Shown here: one piece after another, positions 1-10,437 of the stretch
How the letters are laid out: each line of letters begins with the position of its first letter
How positions within the stretch are numbered: the stretch's first letter is position 1
NCBI RefSeq assembly: GCF_018494035.1
Contig: NZ_JABBFO010000002.1
Span: 186,001 to 250,000, forward strand
Length of the DNA: 64,000 nt
Source of the DNA: Rosenbergiella australiborealis
GTDB taxonomy: Bacteria; Pseudomonadota; Gammaproteobacteria; Enterobacterales; Enterobacteriaceae
Direction of reading: 5' to 3'
The notes under the pieces: generated by a model
Seen by the model: only the letters and a program-made list of their open reading frames with translations
Databases searched by the model: none
What the model was told of the DNA's origin: nothing
Position numbers and translations under genes: made by a program

Positions 1-32
1 TCCTGCTAACAATAGCCAAGAGTAGAGTGATT

Positions 33-173
33 TTACATCCATGCAATTTCTCCAAGTCCTTCATGGACTTTGTTGTTGTCGTTCAGGTTATTCCAACATG
101 CTGAAATGAATGTGGAGAGCTTCTTGTATACAAAGCCTCCTAAGTTGGCAATAGAGAATCGATCATCTCTGCA
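33..173 (-). pseudogene. Possible gene remnant, unidentified
   Basis: The minus strand holds a 47-codon open stretch ending in ...EIAWM-stop. It has a protein-like composition (GGFVYKKL, ISACWNNLN) but no start codon. A second protein-like stretch (starting MKHRINGIVSER) lies in another frame just upstream, around 140-230, so a single frameshift would join them. I do not recognise the family. It could be the tail of a decayed gene cut by the window edge, or chance. Confidence 0.2.
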
Positions 174-262
174 TTACCTTTGATAAAGATCATCTTTGCT
201 CGCTCAGAGACAATGCCATTGATCCTGTGTTTCATCTTTACAAAAAAGGGATGAGGGATATT

Positions 263-1519
263 ATGAACGCTTCCTCGATGACTCAATATCTCTTATCTGG
301 CGACCTAATGACGGCTTGGCAAAAAAATATACTTTCACTGTGGGTAGGCTGTTTTATTACCGGTCTTGGAACTAGCCAACTATTGCCCTTCTTGCCCTTA
401 TATATTTCACAGCTAGGCCATTATTCGACGACACAACTGACATTATGGTCAGGCATTGCGTTTAGTATTACGTTTCTAATTTCAGCGATAGTCTCCCCTC
501 TGTGGGGAAAACTCGCAGACACACGGGGCCGAAAATTAATGCTTTTGCGTGCTACTGTGGGAATGGGGATAGCGATTGCCTGTCAAGGTGTTGCCCAATC
601 GGTGTGGCAGCTCTGTTTATTTCGAGGAATGATGGGTCTGGCCTCAGGTTATATCCCCAACGCGATGGCACTGATTGCCAGTCAGGCGCCAAAAGGACGG
701 AGCGGTTTTGCTTTCAGTCTGCTATCAACCGCACAAATTAGTGGTTTTTTATGTGGGCCACTATTAGGGGGCTACTTAGCGGATCATCTCGGGTTACGTC
801 CAGTCTTCTTTGTTACGACGGGCCTGCTTTGTATCAGCACGTTAGTCACCCTTTTCTTTGTAAAGGAATCAGTCGGCAATGGGTTGCCGCTCACAAGGAG
901 AAATACGCCTACGTTGAGCTGGCAGCGTTTGCCAGCAAAAAAACTGATCATCTCGCTCCTATTCACAACCTTGGTTGTGCAACTGTGCAATGGATCGGTT
1001 AATCCAATTCTTTATCTTTATGTCGAGCACTTATCCCCAGATCGAAATGATTTAGCCTTTATTAGCGGATTTATAGCAGCATTACCCGGATTTTCCGCGT
1101 TGTTGACTGCGCCAATATGGGGAAAAATTGGCGATAAATACGGCGCACAGTGGGTCATTATTATTGCTTCGTCTATTTTTATCTTGATACTTTTCAGCAT
1201 GTCGTGGGTTGCTACGGTCTGGCAATTTTCAATTACTCGACTTTTGTTAGGGATTGCTGACGGTGCGATGTTCCCTGCTATTCAAAGTTTGATTATTGTT
1301 TACAGTTCGTCAGAACTTTCTGGTCGATTATTTGGCTATAACCAATCTTTTATGAATCTAGGGAATGTGATTGGTCCGCTTTTGGGGGCAGTTACTTCGT
1401 CACTTTTAGGTATGCAGTGGGTATTTATCTTATCGGCAATTATCGTCGTGATAAATCTTAGCGTGTTTCTCTTATCGCTGCGCAATACAGGTTCAACGTT
1501 TCGGGGCCTGATTGAATAA
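263..1519 (+). CDS. MFS drug exporter, MdtG-like
   Basis: A 418-residue, 12-helix major facilitator superfamily transporter that probably exports drugs by proton antiport across the inner membrane. It resembles MdtG throughout: the GCFITGLGTSQLLPFLPLY opening, WSGIAFSITFL, the motif A region GKLADTRGRKLMLLRA, and a late YNQSFMNLGNVIGPLLGA. In-frame starts lie at 227, 251 and 263. I prefer 263 because GAGGG lies about six bases upstream. Substrate specificity is inferred from the family only. It stands alone, about 650 bp of AT-rich DNA away from the restriction-modification pair. Confidence 0.8.
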   Translation: MNASSMTQYLLSGDLMTAWQKNILSLWVGCFITGLGTSQLLPFLPLYISQLGHYSTTQLTLWSGIAFSITFLISAIVSPLWGKLADTRGRKLMLLRATVGMGIAIACQGVAQSVWQLCLFRGMMGLASGYIPNAMALIASQAPKGRSGFAFSLLSTAQISGFLCGPLLGGYLADHLGLRPVFFVTTGLLCISTLVTLFFVKESVGNGLPLTRRNTPTLSWQRLPAKKLIISLLFTTLVVQLCNGSVNPILYLYVEHLSPDRNDLAFISGFIAALPGFSALLTAPIWGKIGDKYGAQWVIIIASSIFILILFSMSWVATVWQFSITRLLLGIADGAMFPAIQSLIIVYSSSELSGRLFGYNQSFMNLGNVIGPLLGAVTSSLLGMQWVFILSAIIVVINLSVFLLSLRNTGSTFRGLIE

Positions 1520-1563
1520 CCATCGAGGCTAGGACGGAGATTCTCGGTCTTGCTATCATGCAG

Positions 1564-1596
1564 CGCCCCCCCTTTATAGGCGATAAAAAGGGGGCT
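1564..1596 (+). terminator. Possible terminator of the MdtG-like gene
   Basis: A C-rich arm (CCCCCTTTAT) is followed five bases later by ATAAAAAGGGGG, making a stem with a two-base bulge about 45 bp after the stop. No immediate T-run follows, so intrinsic termination is uncertain. Confidence 0.35.
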
Positions 1597-2179
1597 GGAT
1601 ACTGGTGTTTTTCCTAAAAACAAATAAAATTTATTCTCCACAGAATAACTTCTTCATGAAAAATAGTTTATGTGTCCAAAAATTATTATTCATAATTATT
1701 CAATTTTCAAGATTGAACTAATTATCATTAAAGTAAGATGCCTTAGTAAGATACACAGAGAATGTGACTGAACAGTTAATTTAAATTGCCAACCAAATAA
1801 TAATATTGTGATGATGAATATTTATTGCTTTACAGAAAAGTAAAATTATCGTGGCCTTATTATGTGAAATAGTAAAATCACTTGAAAAACTCGTTCAACG
1901 ATATAATCGAACACAAATAGAGTAATCCTAAGGCTATGGTTTATAGGTAAAAATAAACAAATTCTATTTTGTCAGGTATGTATTCAATGTGGTGTAATTA
2001 ATTAAACTTACGAATTTATTTTTTATTTTGATTTATAATGGTTATTTTTCTGTAAATTAATGATACTTGCTACATTTCAATATATAGACTATGCCCCATA
2101 GTAATCACTAGTTGAAGTTTAGATCACTATGGTCACATAAGCTATATATAGAAAATATCTTACTTGAGGTAAGGTATTT
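1597..2179. other. AT-rich intergenic region
   Basis: About 580 bp of strongly AT-rich DNA between the MFS gene and the restriction-modification pair. I see no convincing gene, RNA or repeat. Its composition matches the neighbouring island, so it may belong to the same transferred segment. Confidence 0.5.
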
Positions 2180-3190
2180 TCAAGTTAAATTAAAAACACT
2201 TGCGAAATTATAACGCCATTGCAAAGCAAAACTAATTGATATTTTTCCATCTAAAGGGCTAGTGAGAAACCTATCCCATTCATTATCATTAGGGTATCTA
2301 GCAAATTCTTTATGGTTCTCTATCACCCAGTCATTACAACAGTTTATAATAGCATCAACTTGGTATGGATTATCCTTTATTTTTAATATTTCTGAAATCA
2401 TATCTTTTTCAAAAGGGACCTCCCCTTTATCAACTTGGCTTTTTATTTTTTTATCAAACTTTTTATTTATTAATGAAATAGTATGGTCTACATTATCTTT
2501 AGATTCCTGAAGAACTTTCACTAAAGAAACAAGATAGTTAGCAACTATATTTGACTGATTGACATGAGCGAGAAACTGTACAAGTTTTTTGCACAAGGTT
2601 TCATTTCTACTCAATAAAAATTCTCGATGTGCTTTCGCTAAAGAACATAAATTTTTATCTGCTAGTTCACTACCACGTAAAAATTTTGTACTCTTTATAG
2701 AAAGAGGCTTCGTTTTATTTTTAAAATCAGGATCTTGATAATTAGTTAATAAAACCAAACTATCATGCATGTTGCCAAGTAGCCTCTCATACGTTGAAAA
2801 AAATGGTTCACTAGTACAAAAATTATCTGATGGTGATTTAACTCCTAAACCTAGCTGTGGAAAATCAACTCCTTTTGCTGGGTTAATCATTAGTGTCGGT
2901 AAGTCAGGTATCCCACATAGTACCTTCTTTTCAATGGTTGCTAACAGCATCATTTCAACAATACTGCCTATAGTTTTACCATCATAATTTGGGATTAATC
3001 GTTTAGATAATCCTTCATACCAATGGGGAATTTTTCCCCCTCTTCCAAGTCTAGTTAATATTTCTTCAATTTCATTTAAATTATTACCAGCTAAATAGTT
3101 ATTCAACTGAAATTGAACTTTTTGTAAATTACAAGCAACAACTCCTCTCAAATGATTAGCATCGCAAGCTTCATTTATTTTTTTACTCAT
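2180..3190 (-). CDS. Putative type II restriction endonuclease
   Basis: A 336-residue protein I cannot assign to a named family from sequence alone. The call rests mainly on context: the gene starts one base after the stop of a DNA cytosine methyltransferase, on the same strand, in the usual order of a type II restriction-modification pair. Residues 76-120 contain GSIVEMM, then GVDFPQLGLGVKSPSDN. D109 and K118 could form a degenerate PD-(D/E)xK nuclease core, with E79 on the preceding helix. There are no membrane segments. Base composition is markedly AT-rich compared with the core genes, indicating horizontal transfer. Recognition site unknown. A non-nuclease partner is possible. Confidence 0.55.
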   Translation of the reverse strand: MSKKINEACDANHLRGVVACNLQKVQFQLNNYLAGNNLNEIEEILTRLGRGGKIPHWYEGLSKRLIPNYDGKTIGSIVEMMLLATIEKKVLCGIPDLPTLMINPAKGVDFPQLGLGVKSPSDNFCTSEPFFSTYERLLGNMHDSLVLLTNYQDPDFKNKTKPLSIKSTKFLRGSELADKNLCSLAKAHREFLLSRNETLCKKLVQFLAHVNQSNIVANYLVSLVKVLQESKDNVDHTISLINKKFDKKIKSQVDKGEVPFEKDMISEILKIKDNPYQVDAIINCCNDWVIENHKEFARYPNDNEWDRFLTSPLDGKISISFALQWRYNFASVFNLT

Positions 3191-3191
3191 A

Positions 3192-4289
3192 TTAATTTCT
3201 CTCGTTATTAATAAGCTGATTTATGGCCCATTTGACTAAGGCTGGAGGTACCGCATTGCCAAATAAAGTATATTGATCATAAACAGAAACATACTGACAA
3301 TGCATATCTGGAAAACCTTGTATCCTTGCATACTCTATATTAGTTAATCTCCTATAATTACCTTCTATTTCATATCTTTCATAATGTCTACTAGTTGAAC
3401 TAGTTAGCGTGGGTGCAACGCCATTAATACCGAAAATTGAGTATCCCATACGAGCACCTCCTTTTTGGTTGTATCTTATTTCAACACCATTAAAATACCT
3501 ATTAACTTCTACGCTATTTTTTATCCTTTCCTTTGTATCTTCATTAAAAAAGAAACTTTCATTAGGGTGCTCTTCTAAAACCTCAAACAGTTTCTTAGCC
3601 GGCTTTGCCATTGAAAAAGTATTAATATTCAAATCTATAAATTTACCTTCATAGGCACAACCCCAATTTTTGAACTTTAATCTGTGATCTGAAAAATTAA
3701 TCCATTTTGAAAAGTCATTAATATCAGTGATATTCTTTTTATTTATATTTATTAAATCCCCCTCTGGAAGCATTCTAGGTTTATTATCAGAGGATGGATT
3801 ATTTTTCCAGCCAATAATAATTACTCTCTCTCTATTTTGAGGTAATCCAAAATCAATGGCATTGAGCATTCTCCACTCTATAAAATAACCAATTGAGCTT
3901 AAAGAACTCAAAATTATAGAAAAGTGAGATCCATTATCCATAGATAAAAGTCTCTTAACATTTTCCAAAACAAAGAACTTAGGTTCTTTTTCCTTTATTA
4001 TTTCTATAATAGTAGCGAACAATGTCCCTCGAACATCATTTACTCCAAGTTTTTTACCTGCGCTGGAAAAAGGTTGGCATGGAAAACCACCTGTAAGTAG
4101 ATCATGTTTTGGGATAGCAGATAGGCATTCATTTATATCCCCATTAATATAATTAGTATCGGGGTAATTATTCATATACACTTTCGAGGCATTTTTATCT
4201 ATGTCATTTGCCCAAATAGTCTCAATACCAAGCTCATCGCAGGCAATTCTAAATCCGCCAATCCCAGAAAAAAGCTCTACAGATTTCAT
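3192..4289 (-). CDS. DNA (cytosine-5-)-methyltransferase
   Basis: Full-length 365-residue C5 cytosine methyltransferase. Conserved blocks appear in order: motif I ELFSGIGGFRIACDELG (residues 5-21, SAM binding), motif IV GGFPCQPFSSAGK with catalytic Cys71, motif VI ENVK (109-112), motif VIII QNRERV (151-156), a target-recognition region of about 130 residues, and motif X GNAVPPAL (344-351). It transfers methyl groups from SAM to a cytosine and would protect the chromosome from the downstream nuclease. The target sequence cannot be read from the protein. It is a single complete chain, with no Vsr repair gene and no small controller gene beside it. Confidence 0.93.
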   Translation of the reverse strand: MKSVELFSGIGGFRIACDELGIETIWANDIDKNASKVYMNNYPDTNYINGDINECLSAIPKHDLLTGGFPCQPFSSAGKKLGVNDVRGTLFATIIEIIKEKEPKFFVLENVKRLLSMDNGSHFSIILSSLSSIGYFIEWRMLNAIDFGLPQNRERVIIIGWKNNPSSDNKPRMLPEGDLININKKNITDINDFSKWINFSDHRLKFKNWGCAYEGKFIDLNINTFSMAKPAKKLFEVLEEHPNESFFFNEDTKERIKNSVEVNRYFNGVEIRYNQKGGARMGYSIFGINGVAPTLTSSTSRHYERYEIEGNYRRLTNIEYARIQGFPDMHCQYVSVYDQYTLFGNAVPPALVKWAINQLINNERN

Positions 4290-5076
4290 AATATCTCATT
4301 TATGTAAAAAATTAACTAAAATACAACTTACCAAATAAATTTTTTTTAAAATAAAACTTTGTATATATATTACACCGAGGTGAATTAACACACGATTTAC
4401 TAGCGATGCTAAATATAATTAATAGCGATTTATTTTTTAACGCTACTTTCAGTATTTCTCAATACTGCACGATTATACCATATTTTATAAATAAACTACT
4501 TTAAAGCAACCCCGTTCACTTCATTGTTATAATACTGCTAACACAATACCCAATTACATTAATGAGTGTAATGAAGTCTAATTTTTATAAAAACTCCGCA
4601 ATTCTCTGTTTTTGATCTATTTTCATTTGTGCAGCAAATTCTAGCGATTAATCCATTGAATCGTGACCATCTTTTTCAGGTCTAAGGTTGCCTCAGCTAC
4701 GACCGTCAAGCTTTCTGTTTCGCGTTGTACAAGTTTCATCAGCTCTACACTTGCTTATAGCATGCCTATTGTATCCCCGTTTTGTAGACTACCTTACGCT
4801 TTTGCCCGTAAAAAATTCACTACAAATATTACTTGTAATGAGAAATCAAGACAATATTTATTGTTTATAGTAATAAAATCCAACAAGCTAAGCCTAATGA
4901 CTGAACTTATAGAGTTTTTCTCTTCAATATGATGATGGCTCTTGTACCAGCTATAGTCATTCTGTTTAAAATTACAACTAACACTTTCAATTAAGTAATT
5001 GTGTTAAAATTTCTTTGAGATAAATTAATTGTTCAGTACCAGTTGCGTAATAAAATATTCCCCTACTCGCAGGGTA
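4290..5076. other. AT-rich region upstream of methyltransferase
   Basis: About 790 bp with no gene I can support. The first part, AT-rich with several TAGCGAT-like words (near 4400, 4422 and 4640), presumably holds the promoter of the restriction-modification operon. The middle part contains a minus-strand protein-like fragment (next entry). The short plus-strand frames near 4663-4932 look like chance. Confidence 0.5.
4641..4762 (-). pseudogene. Possible gene fragment, unidentified
   Basis: The minus strand encodes a short charged stretch (ELMKLVQRETESLTV...KKMVTIQWINR-stop), closed by a stop a few codons upstream. Its amphipathic composition resembles the C-terminal end of a real protein, but I cannot name a family. 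GC content rises here relative to the surrounding DNA, which fits a remnant. Confidence 0.2.
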
Positions 5077-6315
5077 CTATCGCTCGTCGTGCAAAGTAGG
5101 AGCTAACTGCTGACGTCTGCGTAATGTCGGGAACATTTTCATCCATAGCACGACCACACATAGCGTTCCAACGCCGCCAATTACCGATGCGGGTACCGCC
5201 CCTACCATGCTGGCCAATACCCCTGTTTCAAACTCACCGAATTGGTTAGAGGTATTGATAAATATTGAATTCACAGCATTCACTCTTCCGCGCATTGCGT
5301 CAGGAGTATCAAGCTGCACCATAGCCCCCCTGATAACCATACTGACCATATCGAATCCCCCTAGTGCAACCAACGCAATCAGTGATAACACAAGATGATG
5401 AGACAGTGCGAACACTAATGTTGCTACGCCAAATCCAGCAACCGAACCGAACATGATAAGGCCAGTGTGACGGGTAAAGACATGACGACTGATCCAGACA
5501 CCGGTGATCAATGCGCCCACAGAAGGTGCAGCACGTAGCGCCCCCAATCCCCAAGGCCCCGTATTTAACACATCGTGGGCAAAAATGGGTAATAAGGCCG
5601 TGACGCCACCCAGTAATACAGCAAACAGGTCCAAGGAAATGACACCGAGCACATCTTTACGATCAAAAATAAAATGTAATCCTGCAAAGAGGTTTTTCAT
5701 CGTCATCGGTAAGCGTGTTACAGCAATGGGGGTGTAATGTAAAGTTGCCGTCATAATAAGCGCAATCAAATAACAGCCAGCTGCAACCCCATAAGCCGCT
5801 TCGGGGGAATAGACATAAAGTAGCCCGCCAAGCATAGGTCCGGCAATAACCATCGCCTCGCGAAAAACTTGGTTAGCCGCCATCCCTTTTGAGAGCAAAG
5901 TCGTAGGCAGTAACGCCGGGAGCAATGACGTGTTAGCTGGGCCTTCAACGGCTTTTGCAATCGAAAAAAGGGCTACTAATCCTAATAACGCCGGTGTGGT
6001 TAATTCTGACAATAACGGTAAAGCAATCAATCCGATGACTGCTGCTAGTTCAAGGCTTTGCCCGATTAGAATTAATTTTTTCCTATTATATTGGTCGGCC
6101 ATGTGACCGGCAGGAAGCGCCAATAGAACAGAGGGTAAAAATTGCATTAATCCGATCATTCCCAGCATAAACGCGCTGTGTGTCATCGCATACAATTGCC
6201 AACTTACCGCCAGAGAAATAATCTGAAAGCTGAGTGAAGAACAGGTTTGAGCGATCAGGTAATGTCGAAATCCACGATGGCGATAAGGTGATAGTGAGGA
6301 ATGAGCGGGATCCAA
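5077..6315 (-). CDS. MFS exporter, EntS-like (DHA3 type)
   Basis: A 412-residue, 12-helix transporter of the EntS/MFS_3 branch, whose members export siderophores or drugs. Visible marks are LAVSWQLYAMTHSAFMLGMIGL, motif A GHMADQYNRKKLI, EGPANTSLLPALLP in the first half, and RGRVNAVNSIFINTSNQFGEFETG near the C-terminus. No ATG begins the reading frame. A TTG at 6315 is preceded by GGAG at seven bases and is preferred over the TTG at 6333, which lacks a ribosome binding site. No siderophore synthesis genes are nearby, so the substrate is unknown. It is divergent from the catalase gene. Confidence 0.8.
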   Translation of the reverse strand: MDPAHSSLSPYRHRGFRHYLIAQTCSSLSFQIISLAVSWQLYAMTHSAFMLGMIGLMQFLPSVLLALPAGHMADQYNRKKLILIGQSLELAAVIGLIALPLLSELTTPALLGLVALFSIAKAVEGPANTSLLPALLPTTLLSKGMAANQVFREAMVIAGPMLGGLLYVYSPEAAYGVAAGCYLIALIMTATLHYTPIAVTRLPMTMKNLFAGLHFIFDRKDVLGVISLDLFAVLLGGVTALLPIFAHDVLNTGPWGLGALRAAPSVGALITGVWISRHVFTRHTGLIMFGSVAGFGVATLVFALSHHLVLSLIALVALGGFDMVSMVIRGAMVQLDTPDAMRGRVNAVNSIFINTSNQFGEFETGVLASMVGAVPASVIGGVGTLCVVVLWMKMFPTLRRRQQLAPTLHDER

Positions 6316-6509
6316 GGCTTGACTCCAATGCAATCGTATTGTTAATTAGTTTGGTAATAATATCATGATTATATTTTTTTTAGCGGTGAAAAGCCGCAAT
6401 GAACGAAATTACCTATCGATTTAAAAGTGATAACTTCTCTAGTCGGAACGGCTAACTTTCGTCTACACTGATTATGAGCAATGTGTGAATAAAAATAATG
6501 AGGGCAGTG

Positions 6510-7970
6510 ATGAGCGATCAAAAAAGAAAGGTAACGACGACGGATGCGGGAATCCCCGTTGCCAGCGATGAACATTCATTAACAGTAGGCCCAGACGGCC
6601 CTATTGTTCTGCACGACCATTACCTTATCGAACAAATGGCTAACTTTAACCGGGAGCGCATTCCTGAGCGTCAGCCCCACGCTAAAGGCAGTGGTGCATT
6701 CGGTCATTTTGAAGTGACCGAGGATGTTAGTCAGTACACCAAAGCGGCCCTTTTTCAACCGGGTGTGAAAACGGATGTCCTCATGCGATTCTCTACCGTT
6801 GCTGGCGAACGAGGCAGTCCTGATACATGGCGTGACCCTCGCGGATTTTCGATCAAATTCTACACAACGGAAGGGAACTACGATATGGTCGGCAACAACA
6901 CGCCGGTCTTCTTTATTCGTGACCCGATGAAATTCCAACATTTTATCCGTTCGCAAAAACGCCGCGCAGACAATAATTTACGTGATAACGACATGCAATG
7001 GGATTTCTGGACACTTTCTCCAGAATCTGCACACCAAGTCGCATGGCTGATGAGTGACCGGGGTATCCCTAAAAGCTGGCGCCATATGAATGGTTACTCT
7101 AGCCATACTTATATGTGGGTGAATGCACAGGGCGAAAAGTTCTGGGTTAAATATCATTTCAAAACAGATCAAGGCGTTGAGTGTTTAACACAAGACGAGG
7201 CAGACAAACTAGCCGGTGCCGATGGGGATTTCCACGTTCGTGACTTATATAACGCGATCTCGGAAGGTAATAATCCAAGCTGGACGTTGTACATGCAGAT
7301 CATGCCTTTTGATGAAGCTGACAACTACCGCTTCAACCCATTCGACCTTACTAAAGTTTGGCCGCACAGCGATTATCCATTAATTAAAGTGGGTAAACTG
7401 ACGCTGAATCAAAATCCGACCGACAACCATGCACAAATCGAACAAGCTGCATTTGAGCCAAATAATCTGGTGCCGGGAATTGGTTTAAGCCCTGACAAAA
7501 TGCTAATGGGCCGTATTTTTGCCTATGCTGATGCTCACCGTGCTCGTTTAGGGGTCAACTACAAGCAAATTCCTGTCAATAGCCCACGTTGTCCTGTCAA
7601 TAGCTATAGCAAAGATGGCGCTATGCGTATGCAACCGGTGAGCGATCCGGTCTATGCGCCCAACAGCAAAGGCGGCCCCGCTGCTGATGGCGAACGTTAT
7701 CCGACTGACTCCACATGGGGAACTCAAGGTGAGTTAGTTCGCGCCCCCTATTCGTTACATGCAGAAGATGACGACTATGGTCAAGCTAATACTTTGGTCA
7801 ACAAAGTATTAGATGATGCTGGTCGTGATCGCCTGGTTAACAATGTCGCCGGTCATTTGCTAAACGGTGTTAAAGAGCCTGTGCTGTCTCGTGCCTTCGA
7901 CTACTGGCGTGCCATCGATCAAAATATTGGCGACCGCATTGCTGAGAAAGTAAAAGCTGCACAATCTTAA
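6510..7970 (+). CDS. katA: Monofunctional haem catalase (KatA type)
   Basis: A 486-residue small-subunit catalase that dismutates hydrogen peroxide in the cytoplasm. Active-site residues are present: His57 in [16 protein letters not shown], Asn130 in [13 protein letters not shown], and haem-ligand Tyr339 in [14 protein letters not shown]. The length fits clade 3 enzymes (480-510 residues), not the large HPII type. The ATG at 6510 is chosen because GAGGG lies just upstream; an in-frame ATG at 6498 lacks a site. It is monocistronic and closed by a strong hairpin. The 180 bp gap shared with the divergent MFS gene probably carries both promoters; I could not identify an OxyR site. Confidence 0.93.
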   Translation: MSDQKRKVTTTDAGIPVASDEHSLTVGPDGPIVLHDHYLIEQMANFNRERIPERQPHAKGSGAFGHFEVTEDVSQYTKAALFQPGVKTDVLMRFSTVAGERGSPDTWRDPRGFSIKFYTTEGNYDMVGNNTPVFFIRDPMKFQHFIRSQKRRADNNLRDNDMQWDFWTLSPESAHQVAWLMSDRGIPKSWRHMNGYSSHTYMWVNAQGEKFWVKYHFKTDQGVECLTQDEADKLAGADGDFHVRDLYNAISEGNNPSWTLYMQIMPFDEADNYRFNPFDLTKVWPHSDYPLIKVGKLTLNQNPTDNHAQIEQAAFEPNNLVPGIGLSPDKMLMGRIFAYADAHRARLGVNYKQIPVNSPRCPVNSYSKDGAMRMQPVSDPVYAPNSKGGPAADGERYPTDSTWGTQGELVRAPYSLHAEDDDYGQANTLVNKVLDDAGRDRLVNNVAGHLLNGVKEPVLSRAFDYWRAIDQNIGDRIAEKVKAAQS

Positions 7971-7975
7971 TATTA

Positions 7976-8000
7976 ACGCCCTGCTATGCAGGGCGTTTCT
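7976..8000 (+). terminator. katA terminator
   Basis: ACGCCCTGC, a three-base TAT loop, and GCAGGGCGT form a perfect nine-pair stem followed by TTTCT, a few bases after the catalase stop. Confidence 0.8.
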
Positions 8001-8075
8001 CACTCCATTGTTGTAAGATCCAATTGCTTTACCCTCTATACCCGCCGACTCCTCCCTTGGCATTTTTCATACAAA

Positions 8076-8092
8076 CTTAATATTATCTTAAG
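8076..8092 (+). promoter_or_regulatory. PmrA (BasR) box upstream of eptA
   Basis: CTTAAT-ATTAT-CTTAAG is a near-perfect direct repeat matching the established PmrA box (YTTAAK, five bases, YTTAAK). It lies 49 bp before the eptA start, so phosphorylated BasR should activate its own operon from here. Confidence 0.85.
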
Positions 8093-8140
8093 GTCTGTAG
8101 GGGATACTTACCGACTTGATGATTGTTTCGGGTTTCGGTT

Positions 8141-9772
8141 ATGAAAAGTTGGTTACGCGCGCGGTTAACACATCCAGTACTCAATGCACTGACGGCAGTG
8201 CTAATTACCTTGTGTCTAAATATTCCTTTTTTCCAAAAGACATACGCACTAATTTCCCCCAATAATGCCCATACTTGGCTATTTCAGTTGAGCATGCCTT
8301 GGGTCTCATTTTTCGTCTTATTCAGCTTATTAATGCTCGCCGAATTGGTCTGGCTAGCGTTTCCACTGGCTATCGTTTTCATCTTACTCGCCAGTAGCGC
8401 ACAGTATTTCATTAGTGCGTTCGGCATTGTCGTGGATCGCTCAATGATCGCGAATATGGCCAATACCACGACAGCAGAGAGCTTCGCATTGGTAACGCCT
8501 GAAATGATTGGCTATTTTATTGCCACCGCTATCATTCCCATTATCCTGCTATTTCTAGCTCGGCGATTAACGCGTCAACGCTATCTTCCCCGTATTGGCT
8601 ATGCTCTGATCGCGCTATTGGTTTCGGGCGCAGGACTCTACTTAATTTCAGATAATTTTTACAAAGACTATGCATCACTCTTTCGCAATAACCGTGAGCT
8701 TATTACCAACCTCAGTCCTTCAAACGGTATTGCGGCCGGGATATCGTGGTACAAACATGAACGTACCGCGAATTTACCCTTAATCCATATCGGCGAAGAT
8801 GCCCACCAAGCCGCAGATCACCTTACGGGTAAGCCTACTTTAACGATTTTAGTGGTGGGTGAAACGACTCGTGCCCAAGATGTTGGCCTAGGTGGATATC
8901 AACGCCAAACCACACCGTTATTGGCGAAGGATCATGTCGTTTATTACCCGAATACTCTCTCTTGTGGGACATCTACTGCTGTTTCTGTCCCTTGTATGTT
9001 CTCTGGTATGGGTCATGATCACTATAATGACGAGCTGGCCAATCACCAAGAAGGTTTACTCGATATTGTCCAACGTGCGGGTGTCCATGTCTTTTGGCGT
9101 GAAAACGATGGTGGATGTAAAGGCGCATGTACGCGGGTTCCTACCGAAGAGATGACTTCGCAGAATTTACCGGGAATGTGTATTGACGGTGAGTGTTATG
9201 ACCAAGTTCTCTATCACAACTTGCAAAGCTATATCGATAAACAGACCGGTAATACACTGATTGTTATCCATACAATTGGTAGTCATGGGCCGACCTACAA
9301 TCACCGCTATCCACCACAATTTAAATTTTATACCCCGACGTGTGAAACGAATGAGGTACAACATTGTAGTACTGAACAATTGGTCAATACTTACGATAAC
9401 ACCATCCGTTATATGGATTATATCGTTGACCAAGGGATTCAATTACTTCAAGCTAACTCTCAGCGTTTCACCACGAGCTTGGTCTACCTTTCTGATCACG
9501 GTGAATCGTTGGGCGAAGATGGTGTTTATCTGCACGGCTTACCTTATATGGTCGCGCCGATACAACAAAAACATGTCCCCATGTTAGTTTGGCTTTCCCC
9601 TGACTACCAGCAGCGTTATGCTGTGAACACAGGATGCATGACAGAGCAGGCAAATCGTATGCAAAGTTCTCAAGATAATCTTTTCCCGACAATGCTAGGC
9701 TTGCTTGGTGTTCAAACAAAAGAATACCAACCTAAGCTTGATCTCTTAAATGGCTGCCGAGGAAAAGCGTGA
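8141..9772 (+). CDS. eptA: Phosphoethanolamine transferase for lipid A
   Basis: A 543-residue inner-membrane enzyme that adds phosphoethanolamine to lipid A, lowering its negative charge and resisting cationic peptides such as polymyxin. About five N-terminal helices occupy residues 1-170. The periplasmic sulfatase-fold domain follows, with nucleophile Thr242 in VGETTRA, the cysteine-rich TASCGT-like and NDGGCKGAC segments, [10 protein letters not shown], and [19 protein letters not shown]. Similarity to E. coli EptA runs the full length. A TTG at 8123 is an alternative start; the ATG at 8141 fits the family length. Its stop overlaps basR by four bases and a PmrA box lies upstream. Confidence 0.93.
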   Translation: MKSWLRARLTHPVLNALTAVLITLCLNIPFFQKTYALISPNNAHTWLFQLSMPWVSFFVLFSLLMLAELVWLAFPLAIVFILLASSAQYFISAFGIVVDRSMIANMANTTTAESFALVTPEMIGYFIATAIIPIILLFLARRLTRQRYLPRIGYALIALLVSGAGLYLISDNFYKDYASLFRNNRELITNLSPSNGIAAGISWYKHERTANLPLIHIGEDAHQAADHLTGKPTLTILVVGETTRAQDVGLGGYQRQTTPLLAKDHVVYYPNTLSCGTSTAVSVPCMFSGMGHDHYNDELANHQEGLLDIVQRAGVHVFWRENDGGCKGACTRVPTEEMTSQNLPGMCIDGECYDQVLYHNLQSYIDKQTGNTLIVIHTIGSHGPTYNHRYPPQFKFYTPTCETNEVQHCSTEQLVNTYDNTIRYMDYIVDQGIQLLQANSQRFTTSLVYLSDHGESLGEDGVYLHGLPYMVAPIQQKHVPMLVWLSPDYQQRYAVNTGCMTEQANRMQSSQDNLFPTMLGLLGVQTKEYQPKLDLLNGCRGKA

Positions 9773-10437
9773 GAGTATTGATTATTGAAGATGACCCCCT
9801 GCTACAGCAGGGGGTTCTCCTCGCTATGCAGAGTGAAAACTATCTCTGCGATGTTGCCAGCGGCATAAAACGCGCGGAAGAATTTCTTCAGTCGTCACAC
9901 TACAGCTTAGTATTGCTCGATCTTGGACTACCTGATGGTGATGGGCTAACACTGTTAAAAAATTTGCGGCAACAAAAAGTCGCCCTGCCCATTATCGTTC
10001 TAACCGCCCGTGATACTTTAGAAGAGCGGGTCGTTGGACTGGACAGTGGTGCGGATGATTATTTGGTTAAGCCTTTTGCACTCGAAGAGCTCTTAGCTCG
10101 CAGCCGAGCATTGATTAGACGTTATCATCAACAATCAGATAATCTCCTGCAAATAGACAATCTCACGATTGATATTGGGCGACACCAAGCCTTTCTTGAT
10201 CAACAGTTACTTGACCTTACGCCAAAAGAGTACGCTATTTTGTCACGGTTGATGCTCAAAGCGAATCAGCCGGTTCATCGTGACGTGTTATACAGCGATA
10301 TTTATAGTTGGGATAACGAACCCACGACCAATTCGCTTGAGGTTCATATCCATAACCTCCGCGAAAAAATTGGTAAACAACGCATTCAAACCTTAAGGGG
10401 TTTTGGTTATTCGATGCCGACCCAGAGAAACCCGTGA
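9769..10437 (+). CDS. basR: Response regulator BasR (PmrA)
   Basis: A 222-residue OmpR/PhoB-type regulator. The receiver domain occupies residues 1-115, with acidic pocket ED(8-9), phosphorylation site Asp51 in [13 protein letters not shown], and switch Lys in DYLVKPF. A winged-helix DNA-binding domain follows (LTPKEYAIL...[11 protein letters not shown]...RGFGYS). The start is GTG, forming a GTGA overlap with the eptA stop. It controls lipid A modification genes in response to BasS; the PmrA box before eptA implies positive autoregulation. Confidence 0.94.
   Translation: MRVLIIEDDPLLQQGVLLAMQSENYLCDVASGIKRAEEFLQSSHYSLVLLDLGLPDGDGLTLLKNLRQQKVALPIIVLTARDTLEERVVGLDSGADDYLVKPFALEELLARSRALIRRYHQQSDNLLQIDNLTIDIGRHQAFLDQQLLDLTPKEYAILSRLMLKANQPVHRDVLYSDIYSWDNEPTTNSLEVHIHNLREKIGKQRIQTLRGFGYSMPTQRNP

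Noticed and set aside
4663-4932. Plus-strand frames of 60-89 codons upstream of the MFS gene
   Set aside because: Low-complexity Ser/Phe-rich translations without ribosome sites; the opposite strand holds a more protein-like fragment.
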